Below, in pieces: positions 34,377 through 43,510 of a stretch of DNA of 64,000 nucleotides (position 1 is its first letter; each line of letters starts with the position of its first letter). The translations under genes and the position numbers were made by a program. Below the pieces are notes generated by a model that saw nothing but the letters and a program-made list of their open reading frames with translations, did not search any database and was not told where the DNA came from. Source of the stretch: Nodosilinea sp. FACHB-141 (GTDB taxonomy: Bacteria > Cyanobacteriota > Cyanobacteriia > Phormidesmidales > Phormidesmidaceae); NCBI RefSeq assembly GCF_014696135.1, contig NZ_JACJPP010000018.1, positions 1 through 64,000 on the forward strand, in the 5' to 3' direction.

Positions 34377-36356
34377 TTAGGCCAAAATTGTCCCAGTTTC
34401 CTTTAGATAAACGCGGCTGAAGGGCTCTGATCCGCCCAAACGGTATTGCTCAATCAGCCCCTCGCGGCGAATTGAGACATTGTTGCCCTCGCGTACCACA
34501 ATGGTTGAATGGGGCAAGACATCGCGGGTCAGCAGGGTCTCGGTTTCGGTGGGATTATCTAGGACAACCATGTCGCTGCCCGAGTAGAACATACCGTCTT
34601 GCTCAAAGATATCGCCTCGATATTCTGCAATCAGCATGTCGAGCCTGGGGTTGCGCAGCAGGTTGCGCACATTGACGTTGTAGTTGGGGCTCAAGGCCTT
34701 TTCAGAACGGTTGATGAGCACACCTTCTCGACACACCGCACCGATTACCCAGTTGGGATATTGCAACAGCAGATGGTCAATCAGCTCTTGCAAATCGCGC
34801 ATTGAAACCCGATTAAACGTGATGATTGGAATGCGGATTTTGGTGTCTTCGGGAAAGAAGGTTTCCAGAATGGGGGAGGTGACATCGACGCGATCGCCCA
34901 CAGAGGGGTTGAGGTGCATCGAAATTCCCGGCGCAGAGTTGATCTCAAGAATGCCGAAATTTCCGTCCTTCCACGATCGCGATAGGTCACGGGTAATTAC
35001 GTCAATACCCAAACAGGTCAACCGAAAGTGTTGAGCAATGTCCTGGGCCAAAATCACGTTGTCAGAGTGAATGGTGGGTGTGGCGTCGATGCTAACCCCC
35101 CCAGCAGAAAGGTTCGCCACCTTGCGCAAATAAACGGTCTGATCGGCTTCTAGAACGCTTTCCAGATTAAACCCCTGCTCAGCCAGGTACATCTCCATGG
35201 CACCGTCGGCCTTGATCTTGCCCAGGGGAGACATCGGTGTGTCGCTGCGGTTGGCAGCTCTATTAGCGTCGCGAATTAGTTCACTGATGGTGGATTCGCC
35301 ATCGCCGGTAACAGAAGCGGGGCGGCGCTCCATGGCAGCCACGAAGCGACCGTTGACGCACAAAATCCGGAAGTCAGAGCCCGCAATGCTCTTTTCAACA
35401 ATCACTTCTACCGGCTGGTCTTCAGGAATGGCCTCGACGGCGCGATCAAAAGCAACTTCTAGCTCCTCGTCGTCGCGCACGTCTGCGGTTACCCCTTCGC
35501 CCTTGTGCCCCGTCACCGGCTTCACCGCAATGGGATAGCCTACTCGATCGGCGGCGGCTAGAGCCTCCTTACGGGTCGCAACAATTTCTCCGTTGGGTAC
35601 CGGAAAACCCAGGGTGCTGAGAAAAGCTTTGCAGTCGTCTTTGCGGGTCGTGAAGTCTGAGTCTAAGTGGCTATCGGTATCAAAGGTAGTCGCTACGCCG
35701 CGCACCAGCTTTTTGCCGTAGCCGTACTGCATTAGTCCTTCATCCCACAGATAAAATGCGGGAATTCCCTTGTCATGGGCGGTACGCAGCAGCGCATACA
35801 CGGTGGGACCGCCGTAGACCGACTGCCGAAACAGTCTTTGAAAGACTTCAACCTGGTCTTCGATATAGAACTGGTGGTCTTGGGTGATGGCCTCAAACCA
35901 GTCCCACACGGCGTAGACAACCGATCGCGTCGTGCGACCGTGGAGAGCTTCGATCGCAATGCAGCAGCGATCGCCCCGGTGGGTCACGCTCCAGCGGTGC
36001 AGGTATAGTCCGATGTCGAGTCGGTTAACCTCGGCGGACACCTGGGCAAAGAGGTGGGCAAAGGAGTCGTAGGTGTGCTCTTTGAGGTGAGGGTAGCGAT
36101 CGCCTACCGCATCGATATAAACCTCCAATGGCAACGGATCGCTGTTTCCAGAGAGGGCAAAGTCGAAAACGAACGCCGCTGTATTGAGGTAAGGATTACT
36201 GCCCTCACAAAACCGACTGTTGTGAATATCAAAAGCATCGGTGCTGCGAGCGTTCACGCGGGATACTGGAAGTTGATCGAGAATCACCTGCTCCTCCAAA
36301 GCAAATACGCCCCATTCTAGGCAGAGATTCCTTGCCACGACCTGTACCGCAGGCAT
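34377..36356 (-). CDS. cphA2: Cyanophycin synthetase 2-like protein (ATP-grasp, reduced Mur-ligase region)
   Basis: A 659-residue relative of cyanophycin synthetase, which polymerises Asp and Arg into the nitrogen store cyanophycin. The N-terminal domain (about 1-205) is followed by an ATP-grasp domain. ATP-grasp features are AVKPVTGHKGEGVTADV (nucleotide-binding Lys and Gly-rich loop), PVEVIVEKSIAGSDFRILCV and GNFGILEINSAPGISMHL with the metal ligands Glu and Asn. The C-terminal part is short and lacks the Mur-ligase P-loop found in the roughly 900-residue CphA1. This length and layout match CphA2, which joins beta-Asp-Arg dipeptides made by breakdown of cyanophycin. The start ATG 36356 begins the conserved CLEWGVFALEEQ region. 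No cphA1 or cphB is in the window. Confidence 0.85.
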   Translation of the reverse strand: MPAVQVVARNLCLEWGVFALEEQVILDQLPVSRVNARSTDAFDIHNSRFCEGSNPYLNTAAFVFDFALSGNSDPLPLEVYIDAVGDRYPHLKEHTYDSFAHLFAQVSAEVNRLDIGLYLHRWSVTHRGDRCCIAIEALHGRTTRSVVYAVWDWFEAITQDHQFYIEDQVEVFQRLFRQSVYGGPTVYALLRTAHDKGIPAFYLWDEGLMQYGYGKKLVRGVATTFDTDSHLDSDFTTRKDDCKAFLSTLGFPVPNGEIVATRKEALAAADRVGYPIAVKPVTGHKGEGVTADVRDDEELEVAFDRAVEAIPEDQPVEVIVEKSIAGSDFRILCVNGRFVAAMERRPASVTGDGESTISELIRDANRAANRSDTPMSPLGKIKADGAMEMYLAEQGFNLESVLEADQTVYLRKVANLSAGGVSIDATPTIHSDNVILAQDIAQHFRLTCLGIDVITRDLSRSWKDGNFGILEINSAPGISMHLNPSVGDRVDVTSPILETFFPEDTKIRIPIITFNRVSMRDLQELIDHLLLQYPNWVIGAVCREGVLINRSEKALSPNYNVNVRNLLRNPRLDMLIAEYRGDIFEQDGMFYSGSDMVVLDNPTETETLLTRDVLPHSTIVVREGNNVSIRREGLIEQYRLGGSEPFSRVYLKETGTILA

Positions 36357-36437
36357 GAGAAAACTTTAAATATTGCTATATGGCACCTTCAATTTGAGAT
36401 ACTGCGGCGTGTAGTTGGCAAATTGACCTCTGATTGC

Positions 36438-36560
36438 GTTGCACCGCCGCGCCAGTATGCTTCATTGCAGCCCCATTACGCTTTCTCGCAAGGTCCGTAA
36501 GCTTTACTGCGACTTCGACGTGCTTCACCGCTGTGTCAGCTTCATTGCGACCTGAAGTTT
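36438..36560. repeat. Second block with 21-nt period
   Basis: Successive units begin at 36438, 36459, 36480, 36501 and 36522, each 21 nt apart, with the motif GCTTYAYTGC. One unit is shortened by four bases before the last copy at 36539. The motif ATGCTTCATTGCAGC here parallels ATGCTTTAGTGCAGC at 2711-2725. The minus-strand frame through it (36597 to 36376, 73 codons) reads as heptads VKHVEVA, VKLTDLA, RKRNGAA, MKHTGAA. Confidence 0.65.
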
Positions 36561-36627
36561 TAAACGGCTGCTCAATGTGCCAAGTTGCGGGGAGCAATAA
36601 GATGAGTTTGGGTCTAAAGATGACCCG

Positions 36628-36897
36628 ATGCGATTGATTGCCTTTAGAGAGATTCGTCTTTGGCGTACCATGCTAAATGCTAACGATGCACTTGCTTTCA
36701 TTGAAACAGCGCGGCAGCAGCAGCAACCAATTTTCGGTGTTGATTCGTTCGTAATCACTGAGACAACTACTCAACCGATGATGGAGCACATCCTCGATTT
36801 GTCAGTCGGTGGTTTGCCTGATGATACTTGGTCAGAAGCCCACCGCTTCGTACAGGAGAGACGAAATTTAGGCTTCATGTTTGAGATTGTCGTATGA
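36628..36897 (+). CDS. Small protein, function unknown
   Basis: An 89-residue open frame; an internal ATG at 36670 (MLNANDALAFIETA) gives 75 residues and is the better start on the look of the protein. From there it reads as a compact alpha/beta protein: FIETARQQQQPIFGVDSF, then ITETTTQPMMEHILDLS, a WSEAHRFVQERRNLG helix, and FMFEIVV at the end. The pattern resembles small stand-alone immunity-like proteins (an acidic helical domain), but I cannot assign a family. No clear ribosome-binding site. Flanked by repeat DNA and the PhyH gene. Confidence 0.5.
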   Translation: MRLIAFREIRLWRTMLNANDALAFIETARQQQQPIFGVDSFVITETTTQPMMEHILDLSVGGLPDDTWSEAHRFVQERRNLGFMFEIVV

Positions 36898-37019
36898 GCG
36901 ATGACCAAACTATGTGATGTAGCGAATAACAGAGAATTGCCGGGGTTGCAATTCGTGCGCTTCGCACCTTCGTCGCTGAGCTTGAATCGTTATGCCCCTT
37001 TGTACATTCGAGTAAGAAT

Positions 37020-37709
37020 ATGACGCCTGAACAGAAATCGTTTTTTCGAGAAAGAGGGTACATCCTTCTAAAGAAAACTCTCACGAAAAATCAAGTTGGA
37101 CCAATTAAAGAGCATATTTTAGATGAATTAAAGAGGTTGAAGCTATGGTCTTCCGGAAAAGCCATGTCGGCCTCCATCAAGAAAATGCCTGCCTTCCAGC
37201 AGATAGCAAAGCTATCTGGGATGATAAAGCAGAATGAGATTCACACCAAAGTGATTACTCAAGCTGCATCTTCTACCATAGCTTCATTGACCGAATCGAA
37301 AGTAGTACAAGCCCAGAGCCAGCTGTTAATTTCTCTGCCAAATCAGGGCGGCTGGACACTCAATGGATTGAACTGGCACACCGATATTTCTTCTTCAAGC
37401 CCAGATCTTGTGCCAGGAATTCAAGCTTTTGTCTTGATTGATGATGTTAAACCCCATGGTGGTGCCACATTGGCAATGGCTGGGTCACACCTCCTAAAAA
37501 ACCACAGCGAGTTAAGCAGAATCCGCGAAGTATTACGGGAAAAAGGCGATATAGAGGAAGAATTGCGCAGTAGTGATTTATCGATTGTAGAAATGGCTGG
37601 CCAAGCTGGTGACCTGTACTTGATGGACATGAGGGTATTGCATACCCCTTCTATTAATTCGACGACAAGCATTCGCATGATGGCAACAGTGCGCTATCTA
37701 CTCGAATGA
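37020..37709 (+). CDS. Phytanoyl-CoA dioxygenase (PhyH) family oxygenase
   Basis: A 229-residue Fe(II)/2-oxoglutarate-dependent oxygenase. The metal triad is visible as His-x-Asp in LNWHTDISSSSPD (about His119, Asp121) and the distal His in MRVLHTPSINST, followed by the Arg that would hold 2-oxoglutarate. The N-terminal FFRERGYILLKKTL and the GGATLAMAGSHLLKN segment with the conserved P-H-G-G-A-T region are typical of the PhyH superfamily. Substrate unknown; members hydroxylate lipids, amino acids and secondary metabolites. Composition is AT-richer than the core genes, consistent with transfer. Convergent with the membrane protein at 37803. Confidence 0.88.
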   Translation: MTPEQKSFFRERGYILLKKTLTKNQVGPIKEHILDELKRLKLWSSGKAMSASIKKMPAFQQIAKLSGMIKQNEIHTKVITQAASSTIASLTESKVVQAQSQLLISLPNQGGWTLNGLNWHTDISSSSPDLVPGIQAFVLIDDVKPHGGATLAMAGSHLLKNHSELSRIREVLREKGDIEEELRSSDLSIVEMAGQAGDLYLMDMRVLHTPSINSTTSIRMMATVRYLLE

Positions 37710-37802
37710 AGCGACTGGCAGCGCGCGTGGCACATAGAAAAAGAAGAAATGAGTCAATGTAGCCAAAGTGGATGCGATCGCATGTTTACTGCCAATTGCC
37801 CT

Positions 37803-38867
37803 TTAGTCTGTGTATCCCAGATCGAGGAGAAGATACATGAACAGATGAGAGGCCAAGGCGGCTGCACCAAAACCACTGCCGAGACAGAGAAATTTTCGGA
37901 TAGATGAGTTTGTATATATCCAGATCAAAATTACAGCCGCGATCGCTACAAGCGCCGAAAGGGATGTAAAAAACAGAGCCAATAGATGCCCTCGCTGTAT
38001 TAACTGATTTGCCCAGCCAAACAGAGGCAGCACATAGCCAACATTCCAACTAAATGCCCACCAGGCAAGGCTAAAGATTCCAGCACCAGTAATTAGGCTA
38101 ATTAAAACCCGGCCAAAGCGGTTCACTCGTTTCCATAGGAAGAGAGCTGTAAGCAGCATTGCGACAACACCAGCGGCGATCGCGCCTCCCCGAACAACCC
38201 CAACCCAGTCATCTGGCGTGAGCCCATAGGGAGTAACAACATCAAAGGGCACCCGACCGAGAAATCTTTCAACTAACTGATACACTCCAAATCCACAGGC
38301 AAAGCTAATAAATCCCTTGCTCCAAACTCCAGAGTGAAGCCAGGTGAAAAAGGCTGCACTGATCCCTGCGGTTATGGAAAGTCCTGCGCTGATCCATATC
38401 AGCCGCACTTCACCCACTTGCATCAGGGTATTGATGCCCCAATAGGTTTGTCTAACTGATTGAATTTGTTGCGGGCTCAGGTTCAAATTCGTCACTTCGT
38501 ACAGTTTTGCCAAGGTAGGCGCATAATTCTGTCCTGCCTCCCGACAATCGACTGCTTGTCCGCTATAAGACGCTCGACAGTTGCTTAAGTCGTAAGGATA
38601 CCCCTGCCCTTTGGTTAGGTTGAGCGTCAACAACTGGTCTTGAATGTCAATCTGGCACTGAAATTCCTGCTCCGTCTCGGTGCAGCGGAAGCTCCGATTG
38701 GGCAAGTGAAGCGGCCCACTCTGCTCAGTCTGTATAGATACTCCGGCAAAGGGACCGTTATCCGGTACATCGGGGGCATTGGGAACGAGCAACCATAGAA
38801 ACGTTGCGGCCAACACAATCCATAAACTGAGTAAAAATCGTGAGAGGAATAGTGTAAGTCGATGCAT
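37803..38867 (-). CDS. Six-helix membrane protein of unknown function, intact paralogue
   Basis: From ATG 38867 the protein has 354 residues; the longer frame from 38990 adds 41 residues not shared with the paralogue. An N-terminal anchor (LFLSRFLLSLWIVLAATFLWLL in part) leads to an extracytoplasmic domain with LPNRSFRCTETEQEFQCQ and a further Cys pair (SNCRASYSG, VDCREAG). About six helices follow (WISAGLSITAGISAAF, FISFACGFGVYQL, GAIAAGVVAMLLTALFLW, ISLITGAGIFSLAWWAF and others) to LDLGYTD. It matches the frameshifted copy at 26147-27213 along its whole length. No family name is known to me. Confidence 0.85.
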   Translation of the reverse strand: MHRLTLFLSRFLLSLWIVLAATFLWLLVPNAPDVPDNGPFAGVSIQTEQSGPLHLPNRSFRCTETEQEFQCQIDIQDQLLTLNLTKGQGYPYDLSNCRASYSGQAVDCREAGQNYAPTLAKLYEVTNLNLSPQQIQSVRQTYWGINTLMQVGEVRLIWISAGLSITAGISAAFFTWLHSGVWSKGFISFACGFGVYQLVERFLGRVPFDVVTPYGLTPDDWVGVVRGGAIAAGVVAMLLTALFLWKRVNRFGRVLISLITGAGIFSLAWWAFSWNVGYVLPLFGWANQLIQRGHLLALFFTSLSALVAIAAVILIWIYTNSSIRKFLCLGSGFGAAALASHLFMYLLLDLGYTD

Positions 38868-39419
38868 CACAGCTAATTTCTGGACTGGCCAAGTGGAGTG
38901 ATGCCTTTGAGACACCAGAAGTTCCAGAAAAATGGCTAAATGATGATGTTTTAACCCTATGCTTATCGACCTTGTTCCAGTCTTTATCAAGGATCTTGGA
39001 GCAGATTCCCTACTTTGAGCCTTCTACGTGGCAACAGAGTATCCTAAGGAAAGAGAATACTGGTAAAAAAGTTTCCTATCAATCGTGGAGGAGAGCTGCT
39101 CTATAAAGGAAAGTTGAAAGATTACAGTCTCTAATAGAGGGGTAGTTATACTGATTTTCTCTACCCATTATCCGCAATTTTTGTTTGTTATTTTGTTTAT
39201 AGAATCCAATTTTCTTGGAAGGATTTATTTGATATCCTGAAGTCGACTGTTTTTTTTAGCAGCCGCTTACCACAACCACTAGCTAGCCTTAACTTGTTGT
39301 ATCTCAACTAAATCATATTGCTTTGAAATGCAACTAGAGAGAATTTTAATAAATACTTCCTTAAAGTGAAAATGCTTTAATTAACGTTTCTCAAGAGCTC
39401 AATAAAAGATTCCAGCTTT
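38868..39419. other. AT-rich intergenic region
   Basis: About 550 bp, clearly AT-richer than the rest, with no open frame of note, leading into the partial GIY-YIG gene. The composition step suggests a foreign insertion boundary. No terminal repeats were found by eye. Confidence 0.45.
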
Positions 39420-39890
39420 ATGTTGATATATATTGGTGACGGTCGAGACGTGATCAAAAGAATTAGGAAAAGTCATTTAACAGGTAATGTTGAAGCTTCA
39501 AGCTTGCGGAAACATCTTGCAGTTAAAATGGGTTTTGGCATCTCAGTTTCTAAGCGTTTAAGTGGTTCCCAACGAATACGAATAGCTTTGCCAGAACCAA
39601 AGGAAGGAGAACATAGTATTTCTGAGTATCTAGCTAATGGTTGGTGGCAATACGTTATTTGTGATTCGTATGAGGAAGCAAATGCTTTTCAATGGTATGC
39701 TATAGAAAAGCTAAAGCCTCAACTCAACAAAGATCGTCGGAGCTGGGATGTTAGTCAATTATCGAAGTTTGAGATACTACTGAACAAACTGCAAAACAGC
39801 CAGTGCTATAGGTTCGATGAGCTTGTTAGTCTTTCTTCTGGTGCTGGGGTATACGCTTTTCACCATCATCAATGTCCAATACTTAGCTAA
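39420..39890 (+). CDS. Partial GIY-YIG nuclease-like protein
   Basis: A 156-residue AT-rich gene. It opens directly at MLIYIGDGRDVIKRIRKSH, which is the second half of a GIY-YIG nuclease motif (YIG, then the catalytic Arg-type segment and HLTGN). The first half (G-x-Y, normally 10-15 residues earlier) is absent. Near the C-terminus SSGAGVYAFHHHQCPILS looks like the start of a second GIY-YIG domain, GVYAF followed by a short strand, cut off by the stop. The middle part has WWQYVICDSYEEANAFQWYAIEKLKPQLN with the Glu and Asn expected of the domain. So this seems to be a fragment of a two-domain protein, truncated at both ends, or an atypical family member. Confidence 0.65.
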   Translation: MLIYIGDGRDVIKRIRKSHLTGNVEASSLRKHLAVKMGFGISVSKRLSGSQRIRIALPEPKEGEHSISEYLANGWWQYVICDSYEEANAFQWYAIEKLKPQLNKDRRSWDVSQLSKFEILLNKLQNSQCYRFDELVSLSSGAGVYAFHHHQCPILS

Positions 39891-40054
39891 CAATTTGAGT
39901 GCAGTGAATTGACCAAGGCTGCTTACGCTCAGTGCAAAGGCCCTGGTAACCACTGAACTGAACCGTCAGGCAATAACTAATAGCTTGAGAAAGTTCACTA
40001 GGCAATTCTTTGCTGCTTCTTCGAACTAGCCTCTAGAGCAATAGCGGGTTACCC

Positions 40055-41404
40055 CTAAGGTTGGAGTTGCGGTGCGACACTCTCTAGATCGCGATCGCCC
40101 ACACCAGGCAAAGGGCGAGCCCGCTGGGTTTTAATCATATTCAAATTAATTGTCAGCAAAAAGCTGGTCAAGCTGGCGATTACAATCACCGGCACCATCG
40201 CCGTATCCGACAGCACGCTGAGAATCACTGTGGTGCTGATCGGGGTTTTGGTAATTGCCACGTTCACCGCCGCCATCATGCAGACCATCCCGATGGTGGG
40301 ATGCACCTGCGGGAATCCGAGGGCGATCGCCAGTCCGATCGCCGCCCCAATGTAAAACAGTGGAAAGATAAAACCGCCGCGAAAGCCCGAGTGCAGCGTG
40401 CAGCTAATCGCCAGCATTTTCGCCAGGCCAATCAATAGCAGCATAGTGATACCGAAGGTCGAGCCAGTTTTGATAATGGTCTCGATTTCGCGCTCGCCAA
40501 AAAACAGGGTTTGGGGAAACACCAAGGCAATCAGGCCAATGAAAAGCCCACCTAGGGTAGCCAGCAAAATAGTGCGATGCTCCAAGGGTCGCGTCAGCCA
40601 GCCCACCGTGCGAAACACCAGCACAAACAGCGCCGCCACCGCCGCCCCGATCGCCCCCAGCACCGCCCCCTCTGCCAAATTCATCAGCGTCAGCGGTGGT
40701 ATCGAGGTGAAATGATACATGCCGCCAATGGAAAGCCCCGTGGTGAGGCGAAACACCACAAAGCTAAGAATCGCCGCCAAAGTTGCCGGGATCAGCGCTT
40801 CGTAATACTCCAGCCCTCGCCGATGGGGAATTTCTAGAGCAAACAGGGCACCGCCCAGAGGCGCACCAAAGAAGGCTCCCAGCGCCGCCGCCATGCCGCA
40901 AAAAGTAAAAATGCGCGTGGTGCGCAGGGTGAGGCCCAGCTTTTGGGCCATCCAGCCACCGACGCTGCCGTTGACCTGCACCAGCGGTGCCTCTGGCCCA
41001 GCACTGCCCCCCGCCACAATTGAAAACAGCGAGGCCACCACCATCGCCGGGGTCTGCTTAATGTCGATGCGACCGGGGTCGTGTACCTTCTCGACGACAA
41101 AAGAAACCTCGCCGGGCAAGCCCATCAGATACAGCGTCAGCCCTACCAACAGCCCGCCAACGCTGGCGGCGATCCACACATAGTTGGTGGCGGGAAAGCT
41201 TTCGGTGAAGAAGGGCTCTATTTGTTTAGGGATGGTGTGCCACACCAAGTGCATAAACCCCTCCAGCACCAAATAGTAGGTGGTGGCAACCATGCCGCCT
41301 ACAATGCCGATGGCAGCGGCGGCCAGCATGGTTTGGGCGTAGTCAAGTTCGCGGGGGGCGGTTTCCTCAGCGGTCGTGCCCTCAAAATCCATAGATGCCG
41401 TCAT
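40055..41404 (-). CDS. ClC-family chloride channel/transporter
   Basis: A 449-residue membrane protein with the duplicated helices of the ClC family. The anion-path motifs are seen: GGSAGPEAPLVQ (the G-x-E-G-P-like segment with the gating Glu in AGPEAPLV) and SGFRGGFIFPLFYIGAAIG (G-x-F-x-P). The TKTPISTTVILSVLS segment near the end includes the region contacting the ion. There is no C-terminal CBS pair. It moves chloride or nitrate-like anions across a membrane; whether it is a channel or a proton exchanger is not decided. The nitrate permease lies 137 bp upstream on the same strand. Confidence 0.93.
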   Translation of the reverse strand: MTASMDFEGTTAEETAPRELDYAQTMLAAAAIGIVGGMVATTYYLVLEGFMHLVWHTIPKQIEPFFTESFPATNYVWIAASVGGLLVGLTLYLMGLPGEVSFVVEKVHDPGRIDIKQTPAMVVASLFSIVAGGSAGPEAPLVQVNGSVGGWMAQKLGLTLRTTRIFTFCGMAAALGAFFGAPLGGALFALEIPHRRGLEYYEALIPATLAAILSFVVFRLTTGLSIGGMYHFTSIPPLTLMNLAEGAVLGAIGAAVAALFVLVFRTVGWLTRPLEHRTILLATLGGLFIGLIALVFPQTLFFGEREIETIIKTGSTFGITMLLLIGLAKMLAISCTLHSGFRGGFIFPLFYIGAAIGLAIALGFPQVHPTIGMVCMMAAVNVAITKTPISTTVILSVLSDTAMVPVIVIASLTSFLLTINLNMIKTQRARPLPGVGDRDLESVAPQLQP

Positions 41405-41486
41405 AACCTGGCCTCACGATTATGGTGGTGGGGTCGATTCCTCTTGGGAGATGCTGTGCGATCGCTACAAAATTCAGGTGGGCTAG

Positions 41487-41514
41487 GTAGGGGCGTAGCA
41501 TGCTACGCCCCTAC
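41487..41514. repeat. GTAGGGGC perfect palindrome
   Basis: A 28-bp perfect palindrome, GTAGGGGCGTAGCA followed directly by its complement, between the ClC gene and nrtP. It is of the same type as those at 34126 and 34299. Its position 28 bp from the nrtP stop suits a terminator. Confidence 0.85.
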
Positions 41515-41541
41515 GGGGATCGTGGTTTGATTCAGCAAAAA

Positions 41542-43065
41542 CTACCGGCGATCGCGCAGCGTCCCTAGAGGAGAATCGCCCTGCTCCACGGGCACACCTG
41601 CAGGTATTGGCACTCCATGCTCAGAATGGGATCCAACCACCTCCTTCAGGGTAAAAGCATTCAAGAAGGCGACGATCAGCGCCACACAGCCCAGCATTTG
41701 AAAGAACAGCTTATCGCCCGCCACGCCCTGGGGTAGGAGGCTGTACACCGTCAGATAAATCACGGCACCAACATTGCCGTAGGCCCCCACGTTGCCTGCA
41801 ATCTGCCCGGTAATACGGGGCTTCACCAGCGGCACAATGGCAAAGGTAGCCCCTTCAGCGGCCATCACGAAGAACGACGCCACCATGGTCATCAGCACCA
41901 CCAAGAGAATCGGCACGCCCTGGCCAAACATGCTGAACAGCAGGTAGCCTACACCCGTACCCGCAATAGTCACCACCAGCGTCAGCTTGCGGCTGCCCAG
42001 TTTATCCGACAGCAGACCGCCGCCTGGTCTAGCCACCAGGTTCATAAAAGCGTACATGCCGGCCACGGCCCCAGCGATCGCTGCGGTGAGCCCAAAGCCG
42101 CGCTCAAAGTAGGTGGGCAGCATTGACACCACCGCTAGCTCAGAGCCAAAGCAGGCCACGTAGGCCATTTCCAGGTTAAACACTTGGGAAACCTTGTAGC
42201 GTTCCTCGGGCGGGTAGCGCTTGGCGCCGGTCATCAGGGGCTTGTTGGCCTGCCAAATGTTGTAGGCCTGAAACAGGTAGAGCCCCACTAAAAGCACCAC
42301 AATCACCATGAGTGCCTGGTTGCCAATAAAACCTACCTTGGTTAAGCGCCAGGCAATCAGCCCGAGGACGCCTACTAGAGGAATATTCGTCGCCAGCAAC
42401 AACCAAAAATCGCGCTGACTGGTGACTTCCATACCGGCGCTGCTGGGGGGGCGCTGGTAGACCTTGCCCGGCGGTGTATCGGTCACGGTGAAGTAGTAGA
42501 TGACGCCGTAGCAGGCGGCGGCAATGCCGGTCAGGGCGATCGCCAGTCGCCAGTTCACCTGGCCTGCGGTTAAAAAGCCTAGCGCGGCAGCGATCGACGG
42601 TAGCGTAAAGGCTGCCCCAGCGGAGCCAAAATTGCCCCAGCCGCCGTAGATGCCCTCGGCCAGGCCAATTTCGTTGTCTTCAAACCACTCAGCCACCATG
42701 CGAATGCCGATCACAAAGCCGCAGCCGACAATGCTCAGCGCCAGACGGGAGTAGACCATCTGCTCAAAATTTTGAGCTAAAGCAAAGGCGATACAGGGAA
42801 TTGCTGAGTAGATCAGCAGGCAGGAATAGGTAATGCGTGGCCCAAAGCGATCGAGCACCATGCCAACGATGATGCGGGCAGGTACTGTCAGTGCCACATT
42901 GCAGATGGCGATGGTGCGCATTTGCGGGTCGCTCAGCCCCAGGTCGGCCTTGATAGCCGTAGTCAAGGGGGCGAAGTTAAACCAAATCACAAAAGTCAGA
43001 AAGAATGCAAACCACGTCAAGTGCAGGATTTTGTACCTGCCGCTAAATGACCACAATCCACCCAT
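41542..43065 (-). CDS. nrtP: Nitrate/nitrite permease, MFS (NNP) family
   Basis: A 507-residue major-facilitator protein with about twelve helices. The nitrate/nitrite-porter signature is visible twice: GGWGNFGSAGAAFTLPS in helix 5 and GNVGAYGNVGAVIYL in helix 11, both of the form G-N-x-G. The cytoplasmic loops VGMVLDRFGPR and ARPGGGLLSDKLGSRK are the MFS loop 2-3 and 8-9 motifs. It is the single-protein NrtP type rather than the NrtABCD ABC system. No clear NtcA box was found upstream (only a loose GTN10AC at 43167). It lies next to a ClC gene on the same strand. Confidence 0.93.
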   Translation of the reverse strand: MGGLWSFSGRYKILHLTWFAFFLTFVIWFNFAPLTTAIKADLGLSDPQMRTIAICNVALTVPARIIVGMVLDRFGPRITYSCLLIYSAIPCIAFALAQNFEQMVYSRLALSIVGCGFVIGIRMVAEWFEDNEIGLAEGIYGGWGNFGSAGAAFTLPSIAAALGFLTAGQVNWRLAIALTGIAAACYGVIYYFTVTDTPPGKVYQRPPSSAGMEVTSQRDFWLLLATNIPLVGVLGLIAWRLTKVGFIGNQALMVIVVLLVGLYLFQAYNIWQANKPLMTGAKRYPPEERYKVSQVFNLEMAYVACFGSELAVVSMLPTYFERGFGLTAAIAGAVAGMYAFMNLVARPGGGLLSDKLGSRKLTLVVTIAGTGVGYLLFSMFGQGVPILLVVLMTMVASFFVMAAEGATFAIVPLVKPRITGQIAGNVGAYGNVGAVIYLTVYSLLPQGVAGDKLFFQMLGCVALIVAFLNAFTLKEVVGSHSEHGVPIPAGVPVEQGDSPLGTLRDRR

Positions 43066-43510
43066 AACTACTCAACTCCAGATAGATGATTGCCCCAGAA
43101 ACCCGATTTAGCCACATGAATTTGCGGCAGATAAGCGCGATCGCAGACTCAGCCATTTAGGCCGATGTCTCTTCACAAACGCGCTAACTATGGGTAAAGA
43201 ACCTGGGAACTTTCGTCAGCATTAGGAAAAACTTAAACGCGGGCAAGCCTGAATCAGCGAGCCGAAATCACCGAGAAAAGGGCCGCCGACAAATAAATCT
43301 TTTTCATAGGCAAAGATTAATAGCGAACCTATAAGTGCTCTGTGTAAGTGCTTACAAAACACCGGCGCTAATGGCTTTTCTGCGTTGCCACGATGCGTTT
43401 GTTGCAACAGCGCAGGGCAACACAAAGAGAGGGTTTTCGAAAATTTTCTGTATCTTTAACTACAGAAATAGTAGAATGAAGCAAGATAATTCACTTCCCT
43501 GTGCCGTCTA
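43066..43510. other. Divergent intergenic region upstream of nrtP
   Basis: This 445-bp region between nrtP and a small membrane protein gene must hold both promoters. A TACAGAAATAGTAGAAT stretch near 43455-43475 has the look of a -10 element for the plus-strand gene. No gene or clear repeat. Confidence 0.4.

Noticed and set aside
43167..43180. GTN10AC motif upstream of nrtP as an NtcA site
   Set aside because: It lacks the GTA and TAC ends of the NtcA consensus, and no suitably placed -10 element was seen on the minus strand, so it is not reported as a site.
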